IMG/VR virus record: IMGVR_UViG_3300043772_001024
Coordinates: 47,743 to 111,742 of that record
Source of the DNA: a virus
Direction: 5' to 3' (one strand)
Length of the DNA: 64,000 nt
The notes beneath the pieces are model-generated. The model did not search any database and was not told where the DNA came from. It was given only the letters and a program-made list of their open reading frames with translations. The translations under genes and the position numbers were made by a program. Of the stretch, positions 51,402-56,892 are shown piece by piece; within the stretch, counting starts at the first letter, position 1, and every line of letters starts with the position of its first letter.

Positions 51402-51590
51402 ATGAAAGTATTTGGATTATTTAATATGGTTGCTGCTTATATATGCACCATAATTTGTATTGTTAGTGTAACATATTATGTAGCATTTGAAGCTATGTAT
51501 GCTAATGCGTTTATCATGTCTTTAGCAGGATTTGCTATGTTTATGGTAGCAAGAACATTACACACTGAATGGAGACAAGGGAAGCTATAA
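51402..51590 (+). CDS. Small membrane protein (62 aa), early cassette 2
   Basis: Start at 51402 (MKVFGLFNMVAAYICTIICI). Two hydrophobic segments (about 7-27 and 34-50; AFIMSLAGFAMFMVARTL) then a polar tail (HTEWRQGKL). It is a membrane protein expressed from the early array. Possible roles are superinfection exclusion or membrane remodelling, both inferred. Stop codon inside a hairpin. Confidence 0.65.
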   Translation: MKVFGLFNMVAAYICTIICIVSVTYYVAFEAMYANAFIMSLAGFAMFMVARTLHTEWRQGKL

Positions 51591-51600
51591 GGCTTCTCTT
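51581..51600 (+). terminator. Hairpin with stop codon in its loop (cassette 2)
   Basis: Stem GAAGC / GCTTC with loop TATAAG containing the TAA stop (51588-51590), then TCTTTCTCTTT. Confidence 0.55.
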
Positions 51601-51613
51601 TCTCTTTGTGTAT

Positions 51614-51654
51614 TATACAGCTTTTCACTAGTATTAATCTTAAAACTAAATATC
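51614..51654 (+). promoter_or_regulatory. TATACAGCT early leader, copy 3
   Basis: TATACAGCTTTTCACTAGTA then TTAATCTTAAAAC before the ATG at 51655. Confidence 0.7.
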
Positions 51655-51723
51655 ATGGTATCTTATGTAATCATCAATGGAATTGTAACAGTTAAAGAAT
51701 GGGTATTAAATCCCAATGCTTAA
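51655..51723 (+). CDS. 22-aa microprotein, early cassette 3
   Basis: The short frame MVSYVIINGIVTVKEWVLNP NA ends at TAA 51721-51723. Support is the context: the same leader upstream as six larger early genes and a strong terminator 4 nt downstream, so the ORF fills a complete cassette. Function unknown; such microproteins may inhibit host enzymes. Confidence 0.5.
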   Translation: MVSYVIINGIVTVKEWVLNPNA

Positions 51724-51727
51724 CTTG

Positions 51728-51761
51728 AAGTGTCACTTTAATAGTGGCACTTTAACTTTTT
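51728..51761 (+). terminator. Terminator of cassette 3
   Basis: 10-bp stem AAGTGTCACT / AGTGGCACTT (one G-T pair), loop TTAAT, then TAACTTTTT. Confidence 0.75.
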
Positions 51762-51763
51762 GA

Positions 51764-51798
51764 TATACAGCTTATTACTAATCTTAAATTAAACAATT
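51764..51798 (+). promoter_or_regulatory. TATACAGCT early leader, copy 4
   Basis: TATACAGCTTATTACTAATC then TTAAATTAAAC before the ATG at 51799; slightly shortened relative to other copies. Confidence 0.7.
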
Positions 51799-52017
51799 AT
51801 GATAGCACAGATTATTTTTATTTGGTATCTCATTACAGGGACTGTAGTGTACCAACATGATGTTGAAGGTAGACAAACTTATGCTCTATTCTTTCCTGAT
51901 GGGAAGGTAGTTGATTATGCTTATAAGGCAGAAATCATAGAGTATATAGAGACCGGAACATTTGAGTATGATGAAACTTTGGAAGACAAAGTTACTGATG
52001 CAGATAAGGGGGAGTAA
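51799..52017 (+). CDS. Small protein with N-terminal hydrophobic anchor, early cassette 4
   Basis: A 72-aa protein. MIAQIIFIWYLITGTVVYQH is a likely membrane anchor or a buried strand; the rest is acidic (EYIETGTFEYDETLEDKVTD). Its last codons lie inside a GGGG/CCCC hairpin. Function unknown. Confidence 0.6.
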   Translation: MIAQIIFIWYLITGTVVYQHDVEGRQTYALFFPDGKVVDYAYKAEIIEYIETGTFEYDETLEDKVTDADKGE

Positions 52018-52025
52018 TCCCCTTT
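52006..52025 (+). terminator. GGGG/CCCC hairpin with stop codon in loop (cassette 4)
   Basis: 6-bp stem AAGGGG / CCCCTT, loop GAGTAAT with the TAA stop of the gene (52015-52017), followed by a short T tract. Confidence 0.65.
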
Positions 52026-52030
52026 ATACT

Positions 52031-52069
52031 TATACAGCTTTTAACTAGTATTAATTAAAACTATATATT
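52031..52069 (+). promoter_or_regulatory. TATACAGCT early leader, copy 5
   Basis: TATACAGCTTTTAACTAGTA then TTAATTAAAACTATATATT to the ATG at 52070. It differs from copy 6 by one base over 39 nt. Confidence 0.75.
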
Positions 52070-52342
52070 ATGGAAACAAGAATTGACAAAAGTGAAGTTA
52101 CTCAAAGTTTATTAAACAGAATGAGTTATCTAGATAAACATACTATGGTATGTATGATACAGATACTTCAATCAAGAATAAACCTTCCTGATAGTGCTTA
52201 CACTAAATGGGGTAATGAGGCTTGGATAAGACATGTTGCAGATGCACTTAATGAGTATCTGGATATCAAAGAAAAGAATGATAAAAACATGAGAGCAGCA
52301 TTAGCTAATATGCAAGATGCCTATGAGAATCCAGAGTATTAA
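52070..52342 (+). CDS. Small helical protein, early cassette 5
   Basis: A 90-aa protein, mostly helical and charged (SEVTQSLLNRMSYLDKHTMV; WIRHVADALNEYLDIKEKND). No family recognised. Its stop is followed immediately by the AAGGGG hairpin. Candidate host-interaction protein by position. Confidence 0.6.
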   Translation: METRIDKSEVTQSLLNRMSYLDKHTMVCMIQILQSRINLPDSAYTKWGNEAWIRHVADALNEYLDIKEKNDKNMRAALANMQDAYENPEY

Positions 52343-52365
52343 GGGGGAGTAATCCCCTTTTTTTT
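52341..52365 (+). terminator. GGGG/CCCC terminator (cassette 5)
   Basis: Same AAGGGG-GAGTAAT-CCCCTT hairpin as cassette 4, here just after the stop, followed by eight or more T. The GAGTAA in the loop is no longer used as codons. Confidence 0.8.
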
Positions 52366-52369
52366 CTTT

Positions 52370-52408
52370 TATACAGCTTTTTACTAGTATTAATTAAAAC
52401 TATATATT
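52370..52408 (+). promoter_or_regulatory. TATACAGCT early leader, copy 6
   Basis: TATACAGCTTTTTACTAGTA then TTAATTAAAACTATATATT to the ATG at 52409; 38 of 39 bases identical to copy 5. Confidence 0.75.
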
Positions 52409-52705
52409 ATGACAGATTTTATTCATACAGGTTGGTGGGCACCTACATTAACTACCACTGAAGATCCTTTGTTAAAAGTTATTGAAAGAGACAATGGTGT
52501 TTCTTGGACTATAACCTTTTATGTAGGAGAACACATCATAGATTGTATTAACATGGAATGGTGTCGTGGTACTAAATTAGACAAGGATGTCCTTAGACTT
52601 CCTGTGTATAGTGATGAAGGTATATACTTAGGTAGCCTTGCCAAAAGATTGGAAGATGCTATTAATGTGATGTATCCTGAACCTATGTTCAAGACAGGGG
52701 AGTAA
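52409..52705 (+). CDS. Small acidic protein, early cassette 6
   Basis: A 98-aa protein with a Trp-rich N-terminus (TDFIHTGWWAPTLTTTEDPL) and a SWTITFYVGEHIIDCINMEW strand-type region. Its stop lies in the loop of a GGGG/CCCC hairpin (same as cassette 4). Function unknown. Confidence 0.6.
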   Translation: MTDFIHTGWWAPTLTTTEDPLLKVIERDNGVSWTITFYVGEHIIDCINMEWCRGTKLDKDVLRLPVYSDEGIYLGSLAKRLEDAINVMYPEPMFKTGE

Positions 52706-52717
52706 TCCCCTTTTTTT
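52697..52717 (+). terminator. GGGG/CCCC terminator with stop codon in loop (cassette 6)
   Basis: Stem GGGG / CCCC, loop AGTAAT with stop TAA 52703-52705, then seven T. Confidence 0.75.
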
Positions 52718-52743
52718 GTATAAGGTGCTTTGCACATCTTGTT

Positions 52744-52790
52744 TATACAGCTTTTTACTGCTTGGAGTATTAACCAATAAATTATTTATT
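52744..52790 (+). promoter_or_regulatory. TATACAGCT early leader, copy 7
   Basis: TATACAGCTTTTTACTGCTT then a longer AT tract to the ATG at 52791. It is preceded by a small GTGC/GCAC hairpin (52725-52735) and CTTGTT, a feature shared with copy 8. Confidence 0.7.
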
Positions 52791-53102
52791 ATGAAAGTTC
52801 AAGGAACATTAGTGTCAGTTAGCAACACAGTAAAAACAGCTAACAGTGAGAATGCATCTGAATACCGCACTTGTGTAGTTAAGTTAGCAGACGGTAACAA
52901 CTACTTTGCAAAGATTTGGGAAAAGAGCTTCCAAAGAGGTGTTGAGATTGGTGCTGAATATACCGTTGAGGGTCAACAAGACGGTGACAATATTTGGTTA
53001 ACCGTGTTGAATGGTGCAGATGCCCAAGTTGCTACTGTTGCCAACCTTGGTGCATTGTTTGGTGTTGCACAAAACACTCTTGCTGAAGAACCATTGTTCT
53101 AA
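52791..53102 (+). CDS. Small OB-like protein candidate, early cassette 7
   Basis: A 103-aa protein starting MKVQGTLVSVSNTVKTANSE. The strand pattern (YRTCVVKLADGNNYFAKIWE, GAEYTVEGQQDGDNIWLTVL) and acidic/hydrophobic tail (NTLAEEPLF) resemble a small single-stranded-DNA-binding OB fold, whose acidic tip often recruits partners. Evidence is the pattern only. The codons are richer in G/C at third positions (GGT, GTT, AAC), suggesting high expression. Confidence 0.5.
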   Translation: MKVQGTLVSVSNTVKTANSENASEYRTCVVKLADGNNYFAKIWEKSFQRGVEIGAEYTVEGQQDGDNIWLTVLNGADAQVATVANLGALFGVAQNTLAEEPLF

Positions 53103-53112
53103 TGTGAGTAAT

Positions 53113-53146
53113 ATAGCCCGTACATAGTGCGGGTTATATTTTTTTT
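53113..53146 (+). terminator. Terminator of cassette 7
   Basis: 8-bp stem ATAGCCCG / CGGGTTAT (one G-T), 9-nt loop, then ATTTTTTTT. Confidence 0.8.
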
Positions 53147-53520
53147 ATAAAGGCCTTCGGCAACTTGTTTGTACAGCTTTATACTTTTGTGGGTTGAGTA
53201 TGGTGGAATTGCACAATAAGTGCATACTCAACCCTGTTGCACTGTTTATTAAGTGCACATAATGGAGATGAGTGTGTGTGATGATGTGATAATCTCTCCA
53301 CTATTCTTTGGGTCATATCTAGTGTTCAGAATCTAGTAAAATCCCATATAACTATAGATATATATGGCTACACAACCATATCTATACAACACACATCTAG
53401 TCTACCTTACTATATTACTTATTACTATTATATCTATTAGTATTAGTTAGTGTTGGACAGCAATATCTTCCGGAATTAGTTTTCCGCCACTATATATGAT
53501 TATTAACCTGATTAAAATTT
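53147..53520 (+). other. Non-coding region with leader copy 8, inverted repeat and palindrome
   Basis: A TGTACAGCT variant of the early leader (53170-53178), preceded by a GCC/GGC mini-hairpin, is followed by a perfect 12-bp inverted repeat (53191-53234) and an AT-rich stretch with CCATATA/TATATGG dyads near 53353-53376. Tiny frames exist (20 aa at 53200, 24 aa at 53262, overlapping as TAATG) but lie across the inverted repeat and are not convincing. It may be an origin, operator or RNA element. Confidence 0.5.
53191..53234. repeat. Perfect 12-bp inverted repeat
   Basis: GGGTTGAGTATG and its exact reverse complement CATACTCAACCC, 20 nt apart, with a nested TGCAC/GTGCA pair inside. It would form a strong hairpin in RNA or a cruciform/operator in DNA. 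Confidence 0.75.
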
Positions 53521-53892
53521 ATGATTATGAACTCAATGCACAAAGCTATTGAAGCAGCTAAAGTCTGGAACATGACTCCACAAGAAAAACAATTGTATTA
53601 TTACAAACAATCTCATAGACCAGAGAACAAAGATGTCTTTGATAAACCAAATGACAAAGGTAACTATGGTACTAGAAGAAGATCTAGACCATGGGATAAC
53701 TGTTGGTTTAGTAATAAACCACATATTATATCTCTTACTATAGAAGAAGCAATTAGTAAGCATCCGGATTATATGTTGTGGTGCTACAAAAACTTAAGTA
53801 TCAAATGGTCTGTACATACTGTAAGATTATTTGACAAACTACAACCAAAAACTAAAGTAATGACTGCTTCTACATTTATGTCATTAGTTTAA
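53521..53892 (+). CDS. Exodeoxyribonuclease X C-terminal-like protein
   Basis: A 123-aa protein. The end (ISKHPDYMLWCYKNLSIKWS, then VHTVRLFD) recalls the exonuclease X C-terminal domain and related DUF3820 type (P-x-Y-L-x-W-x-x-x-N). The middle (RRRSRPWDNCWFSNKPHIIS) is basic. No exonuclease catalytic core is present, so it is a stand-alone nucleic-acid-associated domain at best. Start MIM from an ATGATTATG doublet; ATG 53521 or 53527 are both possible. Confidence 0.45.
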   Translation: MIMNSMHKAIEAAKVWNMTPQEKQLYYYKQSHRPENKDVFDKPNDKGNYGTRRRSRPWDNCWFSNKPHIISLTIEEAISKHPDYMLWCYKNLSIKWSVHTVRLFDKLQPKTKVMTASTFMSLV

Positions 53893-54200
53893 ACTAAACA
53901 TTGCAGTTATAAGAGGAAACCTGTTGAGGTAGTGAACGTAATCTTATAGCTGTAGTGTATTATTTAACTTATAGAAACTTAATTAATATTTTCTGTTAGG
54001 CAGGGTGATACCCATGAGTCCTGACTAAATGAGTCGGGAAACAACACCGCTAGGGTGCCCACTCCGTTGCTAATGCCAACTAGAAGGACTTAATCACTCC
54101 AGCATAAAAGCACCTCTGTCACTGTGTATACATACAGTTTATCCTTTGTTTCTCAAAGGTGCATTCACAGGCTTTATAGTAAGGTTTGCCTGTGTTTTTT
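53893..54200 (+). ncRNA. Structured RNA of unknown class with terminator
   Basis: A gene-less 300-nt stretch with strong local helices: an 11-bp stem CAGTTATAAGA/TCTTATAGCTG (53904-53914/53942-53952), GGGT-GAT-ACCC (54003-54013), a 7-bp stem CCTGACT/AGTCGGG with loop AAATG (54020-54038), GCACCT/AGGTGC (54110-54115/54157-54162) and a 3' terminator. Sequence complexity and GC content exceed the surroundings. I do not recognise the class (not RNase P, tmRNA, 6S or a clear ribozyme). Confidence 0.6.
54166..54200 (+). terminator. Terminator at 3' end of structured RNA
   Basis: Perfect 7-bp stem CACAGGC / GCCTGTG, 15-nt loop, then six T. Confidence 0.8.
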
Positions 54201-54226
54201 AATTAGTAATTTAAAAACAAATAAAT

Positions 54227-54460
54227 ATGAATGCAACTATGATTAACAACAGGGAGTATGTAGAAACTCAACACCACTTTAGTTCTTTAATAGATCAAGA
54301 GCTATTAGAGAAAGCTGGTAAATTCTACCGGGAACCACTATCAGACACAGACAGGAGAAGAATACTCTCTATGGATCTAACTGATAAGCTATGGTTATTG
54401 CAACAGTATAAGGATGAAGAAAAGATATTTCCTCCTGCAGATTTTGATAATATTTATTAA
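54227..54460 (+). CDS. Small charged protein (77 aa)
   Basis: MNATMINNREYVETQHHFSS, then helical LLEKAGKFYREPLSDTDRRR and LTDKLWLLQQYKDEEKIFPP. No family recognised. It starts 26 nt after the RNA terminator, so it begins a new expression unit. Confidence 0.6.
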   Translation: MNATMINNREYVETQHHFSSLIDQELLEKAGKFYREPLSDTDRRRILSMDLTDKLWLLQQYKDEEKIFPPADFDNIY

Positions 54461-54476
54461 TTCATTAACTTACAGT

Positions 54477-54608
54477 ATGAAAACATCAGCAGTAATTATC
54501 CTATGGTTTGCAGCAGTTACTACAATAGCAATATTATTTGCTAGCTGTGGTACAAGTAACCATGCTTGTGATGCCTACGGTCAGGTAGACACAGAAGAAA
54601 GAATTTAG
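54477..54608 (+). CDS. 43-aa lipoprotein
   Basis: Start at ATG 54477 (MKTSAVIILWFAAVTTIAIL). Signal peptide followed by the lipobox L-F-A-S-C at residues 20-24; the mature part is only about 20 residues (CGTSNHACDAYGQVDTEERI). It should be lipidated and exported. The HACDAYG element occurs in small lipoproteins of Bacteroidota, so it may be host-derived. Phage lipoproteins of this size (T5 Llp type) often block superinfection; inferred. Confidence 0.65.
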   Translation: MKTSAVIILWFAAVTTIAILFASCGTSNHACDAYGQVDTEERI

Positions 54609-54631
54609 TACTTAGTACTAATTAGTATTAC

Positions 54632-54661
54632 AGGAGCCAGGAAATACTTGGCTCCTTTTTT
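54632..54661 (+). terminator. Terminator after lipoprotein gene
   Basis: Perfect 8-bp stem AGGAGCCA / TGGCTCCT, 9-nt loop, then six T. Confidence 0.8.
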
Positions 54662-54674
54662 ATTGTATAAACTT

Positions 54675-54935
54675 ATGATTATGAAAAAGTTAGAAGAATT
54701 GGAATTGAAAAGAGAACATTATCAAACTCAACTAGAAGAACTTCATTTTAATGAACCTAGTGAGTCATGGTATAAAATAAGAAGATCTGAACTAGAGTTT
54801 CAGATAGCTAATATGGATGAAGCTATAGAAGATGAGAAAGAGTCATTAAGACAAGAAAGAGTAATAGGTAATGTCTTTATTATTGTCTTATATGCATTAG
54901 TAGTAACAGGATTAGGAATTTTAATATTTATGTAA
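54675..54935 (+). CDS. Coiled-coil protein with C-terminal TM anchor
   Basis: Start at 54675 (MIMKKLEELELKREHYQTQL), or at the second ATG 54681. Long helices (about 3-58) precede a C-terminal TM segment (GNVFIIVLYALVVTGLGILI). Tail-anchored topology. Cotranscribed with the secreted protein below (2-nt gap). Function unknown. Confidence 0.6.
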   Translation: MIMKKLEELELKREHYQTQLEELHFNEPSESWYKIRRSELEFQIANMDEAIEDEKESLRQERVIGNVFIIVLYALVVTGLGILIFM

Positions 54936-54937
54936 AA

Positions 54938-55210
54938 ATGAAAAAGTTATTTATGATTGTGGCACTTATGATTGCCGGAGTTGGTTACTCACAAAACTTA
55001 CCAAAGAATCTTACTAAGAGTGAGAAGAAATTTGTAAACAATGTAATAGAACTCACTAATGATGTTCTAGTGGATGTAACTAAAAGAAAAGATGGTGTAA
55101 TTGTAGTAGAATTTTGGAATACTATGTACACTCTCACAGAAAATGGTTATATTGATCAAATGTGGATCCTTGAAGATGAGGATTGGATGGCATTAGGTAG
55201 AGAGTATTAA
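54938..55210 (+). CDS. Secreted or periplasmic protein (90 aa)
   Basis: MKKLFMIVALMIAGVGYSQN is a clear signal peptide with cleavage near SQ-N. The mature part of about 70 residues is PepSY- or cystatin-like only in general strand pattern (DVLVDVTKRKDGVIVVEFWN). Export during early infection suggests modification of the envelope or exclusion. The family is not recognised. Confidence 0.6.
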   Translation: MKKLFMIVALMIAGVGYSQNLPKNLTKSEKKFVNNVIELTNDVLVDVTKRKDGVIVVEFWNTMYTLTENGYIDQMWILEDEDWMALGREY

Positions 55211-55212
55211 CC

Positions 55213-55224
55213 TTTAAATCAGAA
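55213..55224 (+). promoter_or_regulatory. TTTAAATCAGAA leader, copy 1
   Basis: Exact 12-mer TTTAAATCAGAA preceded by AACC, 2 nt before the ATG at 55227. First of four copies. Confidence 0.65.
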
Positions 55225-55226
55225 AA

Positions 55227-55352
55227 ATGAAAGTAAAAAAAGATTATTATATGGGTATAGAAGAAGACCTATCAGCAGGTTCATTGATTAGTTTCTTTTT
55301 AGTTGGAATATCTATTATTACAATTGCAACAGTTGTATTACTCAACTTTTAA
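55227..55352 (+). CDS. 41-aa membrane microprotein
   Basis: MKVKKDYYMGIEEDLSAGSL then a single TM segment (ISFFLVGISIITIATVVLLN) and stop. The stop TAA is part of the next leader copy. One-TM microproteins of this type can act on host membrane complexes; function unknown. Confidence 0.6.
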   Translation: MKVKKDYYMGIEEDLSAGSLISFFLVGISIITIATVVLLNF

Positions 55353-55359
55353 ATCAGAA
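55348..55359 (+). promoter_or_regulatory. TTTAAATCAGAA leader, copy 2
   Basis: Exact 12-mer 4 nt before the ATG at 55364; it includes the stop codon of the preceding gene. Confidence 0.7.
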
Positions 55360-55363
55360 TAGA

Positions 55364-55642
55364 ATGAAAACAGCAATGCAAGAATTAAAAAGTGATTTAG
55401 TACTTACTAAAGAAACTACTAAAAATTCTTTCTTAGAAATTGAAAACCAAGAAATAAGGAAAGTGTGTATAGGAGTTGTTGAAATAACTTTAAATGCTAT
55501 TATTAAAAGAATTGATACAGAGCTATTAGCAATGGAGAAAGAGCAGACAATAGATACTTGGAATAATGCTATCAATGCAGTTGAAAAAGATAAGTGGGAA
55601 TCATTTGAACAATACTACAAAGAAACCTTTAAATCAGAATAG
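55364..55642 (+). CDS. Helical protein (92 aa) ending in leader-encoded FKSE
   Basis: Helical and charged (MQELKSDLVLTKETTKNSFL; GVVEITLNAIIKRIDTELLA). The last codons TTT AAA TCA GAA are the leader of the next gene, so the C-terminus FKSE arises from the repeat. Function unknown. Confidence 0.6.
   Translation: MKTAMQELKSDLVLTKETTKNSFLEIENQEIRKVCIGVVEITLNAIIKRIDTELLAMEKEQTIDTWNNAINAVEKDKWESFEQYYKETFKSE
55628..55639 (+). promoter_or_regulatory. TTTAAATCAGAA leader, copy 3
   Basis: Exact 12-mer inside the 3' end of the previous gene, 4 nt before the ATG at 55644. Confidence 0.7.
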
Positions 55643-55643
55643 A

Positions 55644-55730
55644 ATGAACAGAAGAACTATTATAGCTATTATATCATTTATATTAGGTTTTATTATAAAT
55701 CAAATTATTTTGTATATAATTATTAACTAA
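55644..55730 (+). CDS. 28-aa membrane microprotein
   Basis: MNRRTIIAIISFILGFIINQ then IILYIIIN and stop. Almost entirely one hydrophobic helix with an Arg-rich start. It is supported by the leader copies before and after it, which frame it exactly. Function unknown. Confidence 0.5.
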   Translation: MNRRTIIAIISFILGFIINQIILYIIIN

Positions 55731-55732
55731 CA

Positions 55733-55744
55733 TTTAAATCAGAA
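55733..55744 (+). promoter_or_regulatory. TTTAAATCAGAA leader, copy 4
   Basis: Exact 12-mer preceded by AACA, 4 nt before the ATG at 55749. Confidence 0.7.
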
Positions 55745-55748
55745 TAAT

Positions 55749-56168
55749 ATGGAAAAAGAATTTGTACCTTATGAGTTAGCTTTAAAGATAAAGCAAATTG
55801 GATATAAAAAAGAAGGTGTTGATGAAGACTGCTTTGCTTTTTATGATGAAGAGGAATATCTATTTACTGTAAGAGAACAAGATGACATTAATGAAGAATG
55901 GTTAATTGCACCAACATTCTCACAAGCATTTAGATGGTTTAGAGAGAAACATGGTTTGTTTGTAGCTCCAGCTGCTGCTTCATATGAAAATGGCCTATAT
56001 TTATGGTTTTTTGAAATAAATTCAACAGTATTACCATTTGGAACTGGTTTGGGTACAACTGATGATTTTAAAACTTATGAAGAAGCAGAAACAGCTTGTC
56101 TCCAAAAGTTAATTGAAATTGTAGAACAAACACATGCTGAGATGATAGATCATGGCGTGTATAAATAA
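55749..56168 (+). CDS. Conserved Bacteroidota phage protein (FVPYELALKIK type)
   Basis: A 139-aa protein. KEFVPYELALKIKQIGYKKE, then APTFSQAFRWFREKHGLFVA and TYEEAETACLQKLIEIV. I recognise this FVPYE...PTFSQAFRWFREK...YEEAE-C-L-x-KLIEI pattern as a common hypothetical protein of Bacteroidota phages and prophages. Role unknown. Confidence 0.7.
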   Translation: MEKEFVPYELALKIKQIGYKKEGVDEDCFAFYDEEEYLFTVREQDDINEEWLIAPTFSQAFRWFREKHGLFVAPAAASYENGLYLWFFEINSTVLPFGTGLGTTDDFKTYEEAETACLQKLIEIVEQTHAEMIDHGVYK

Positions 56169-56175
56169 AACAAAA

Positions 56176-56718
56176 ATGGCAAGAGTAGCAAAAGCAATGA
56201 AAAAAGATCTAGTTGAAGCAAAAAAAGCTTGTGTAGGCAAAAAGATGGAAGGATTTAAGTTTGCTGATACTAAAAATACTAAGTATGCTAGTTGTATGAA
56301 TGAATACATTGGTAGACTGGGTAAAATTACAGAGTACAATGAGAAAACTGATGAGTTCAAAGTAGAGTTTAAAGATGACTACTGGTTTTATCCAGCTAAG
56401 TTAGGCTTGAAACATATTGTAGAAGAATCTGATGTGGTTATAGAAAATGTAACTGAAGAAGAAATTGATGATGCATATGTAAAAATGCTTAAGGAAGAGA
56501 TAGCAGATTTATCAGCTAGATTAGATGGTGCTTATAAAGAACAGGAAGAAATGCTTGAAGAGTTAAGCTCATGGCTAAAACCATTTCCTAGTGCTTTTAC
56601 AAAGCTTCAGGAACATGCTGGTGTAATTACTCCGGAAGATGTTACTTATCACACAAATCTTATTCTTAAGATTATGGAACATAAGTTTGGTTATAAACCT
56701 AAAATGGTAGAGCTTTAA
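56176..56718 (+). CDS. Hypothetical protein (180 aa) with small-barrel segment
   Basis: Start chosen at ATG 56176 (MARVAKAMKKDLVEAKKACV), preceded by an A-rich tract; an in-frame ATG at 56152 would overlap the previous gene by 17 nt. GRLGKITEYNEKTDEFKVEF resembles a small barrel (SH3/Tudor-like) and the second half is coiled coil (LSARLDGAYKEQEEMLEELS). Function unknown. Confidence 0.6.
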   Translation: MARVAKAMKKDLVEAKKACVGKKMEGFKFADTKNTKYASCMNEYIGRLGKITEYNEKTDEFKVEFKDDYWFYPAKLGLKHIVEESDVVIENVTEEEIDDAYVKMLKEEIADLSARLDGAYKEQEEMLEELSSWLKPFPSAFTKLQEHAGVITPEDVTYHTNLILKIMEHKFGYKPKMVEL

Positions 56719-56892
56719 AGAAATGTGTTGTCCCTTGAGAAAGGAATGTTAAGTAGTCTGCCAGATACCAACACAGAGGGCTTCTCATCCTCAAGACACA
56801 TAAACTTCAGTTCCCACACAGTGGTGAGATGGGCTAAGTTATATACAATTTCTCGGAGCTGGAAGTAGAAAGCTGAAGAGTGTGTCTTTTAT
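56719..56892 (+). ncRNA. Structured RNA leader upstream of tRNA
   Basis: A gene-less 174-nt stretch. GTGTTG (56725-56730) can pair with CAACAC (56769-56774) and CTTGAG (56734-56739) with CTCAAG (56790-56795), a pseudoknot order. A long helix GACACA-(4 nt)-CTTCAG / CTGAAG-(2 nt)-TGTGTC (56795-56810 / 56873-56886) follows and ends 6 nt before the tRNA. It may be a separate RNA or a processed leader. Confidence 0.5.

Noticed and set aside
53200-53336. Two overlapping 20- and 24-codon frames (TAATG overlap)
   Set aside because: They lie within and beside a perfect inverted repeat and lack independent support; kept only as a note in the non-coding region entry.
54000-54060. Hammerhead ribozyme within the structured RNA (ATGA ... 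GGGAAAC)
   Set aside because: A CUGANGA-like block and GAAA-like block are present but stem III does not close and the cleavage-site nucleotide is unclear.
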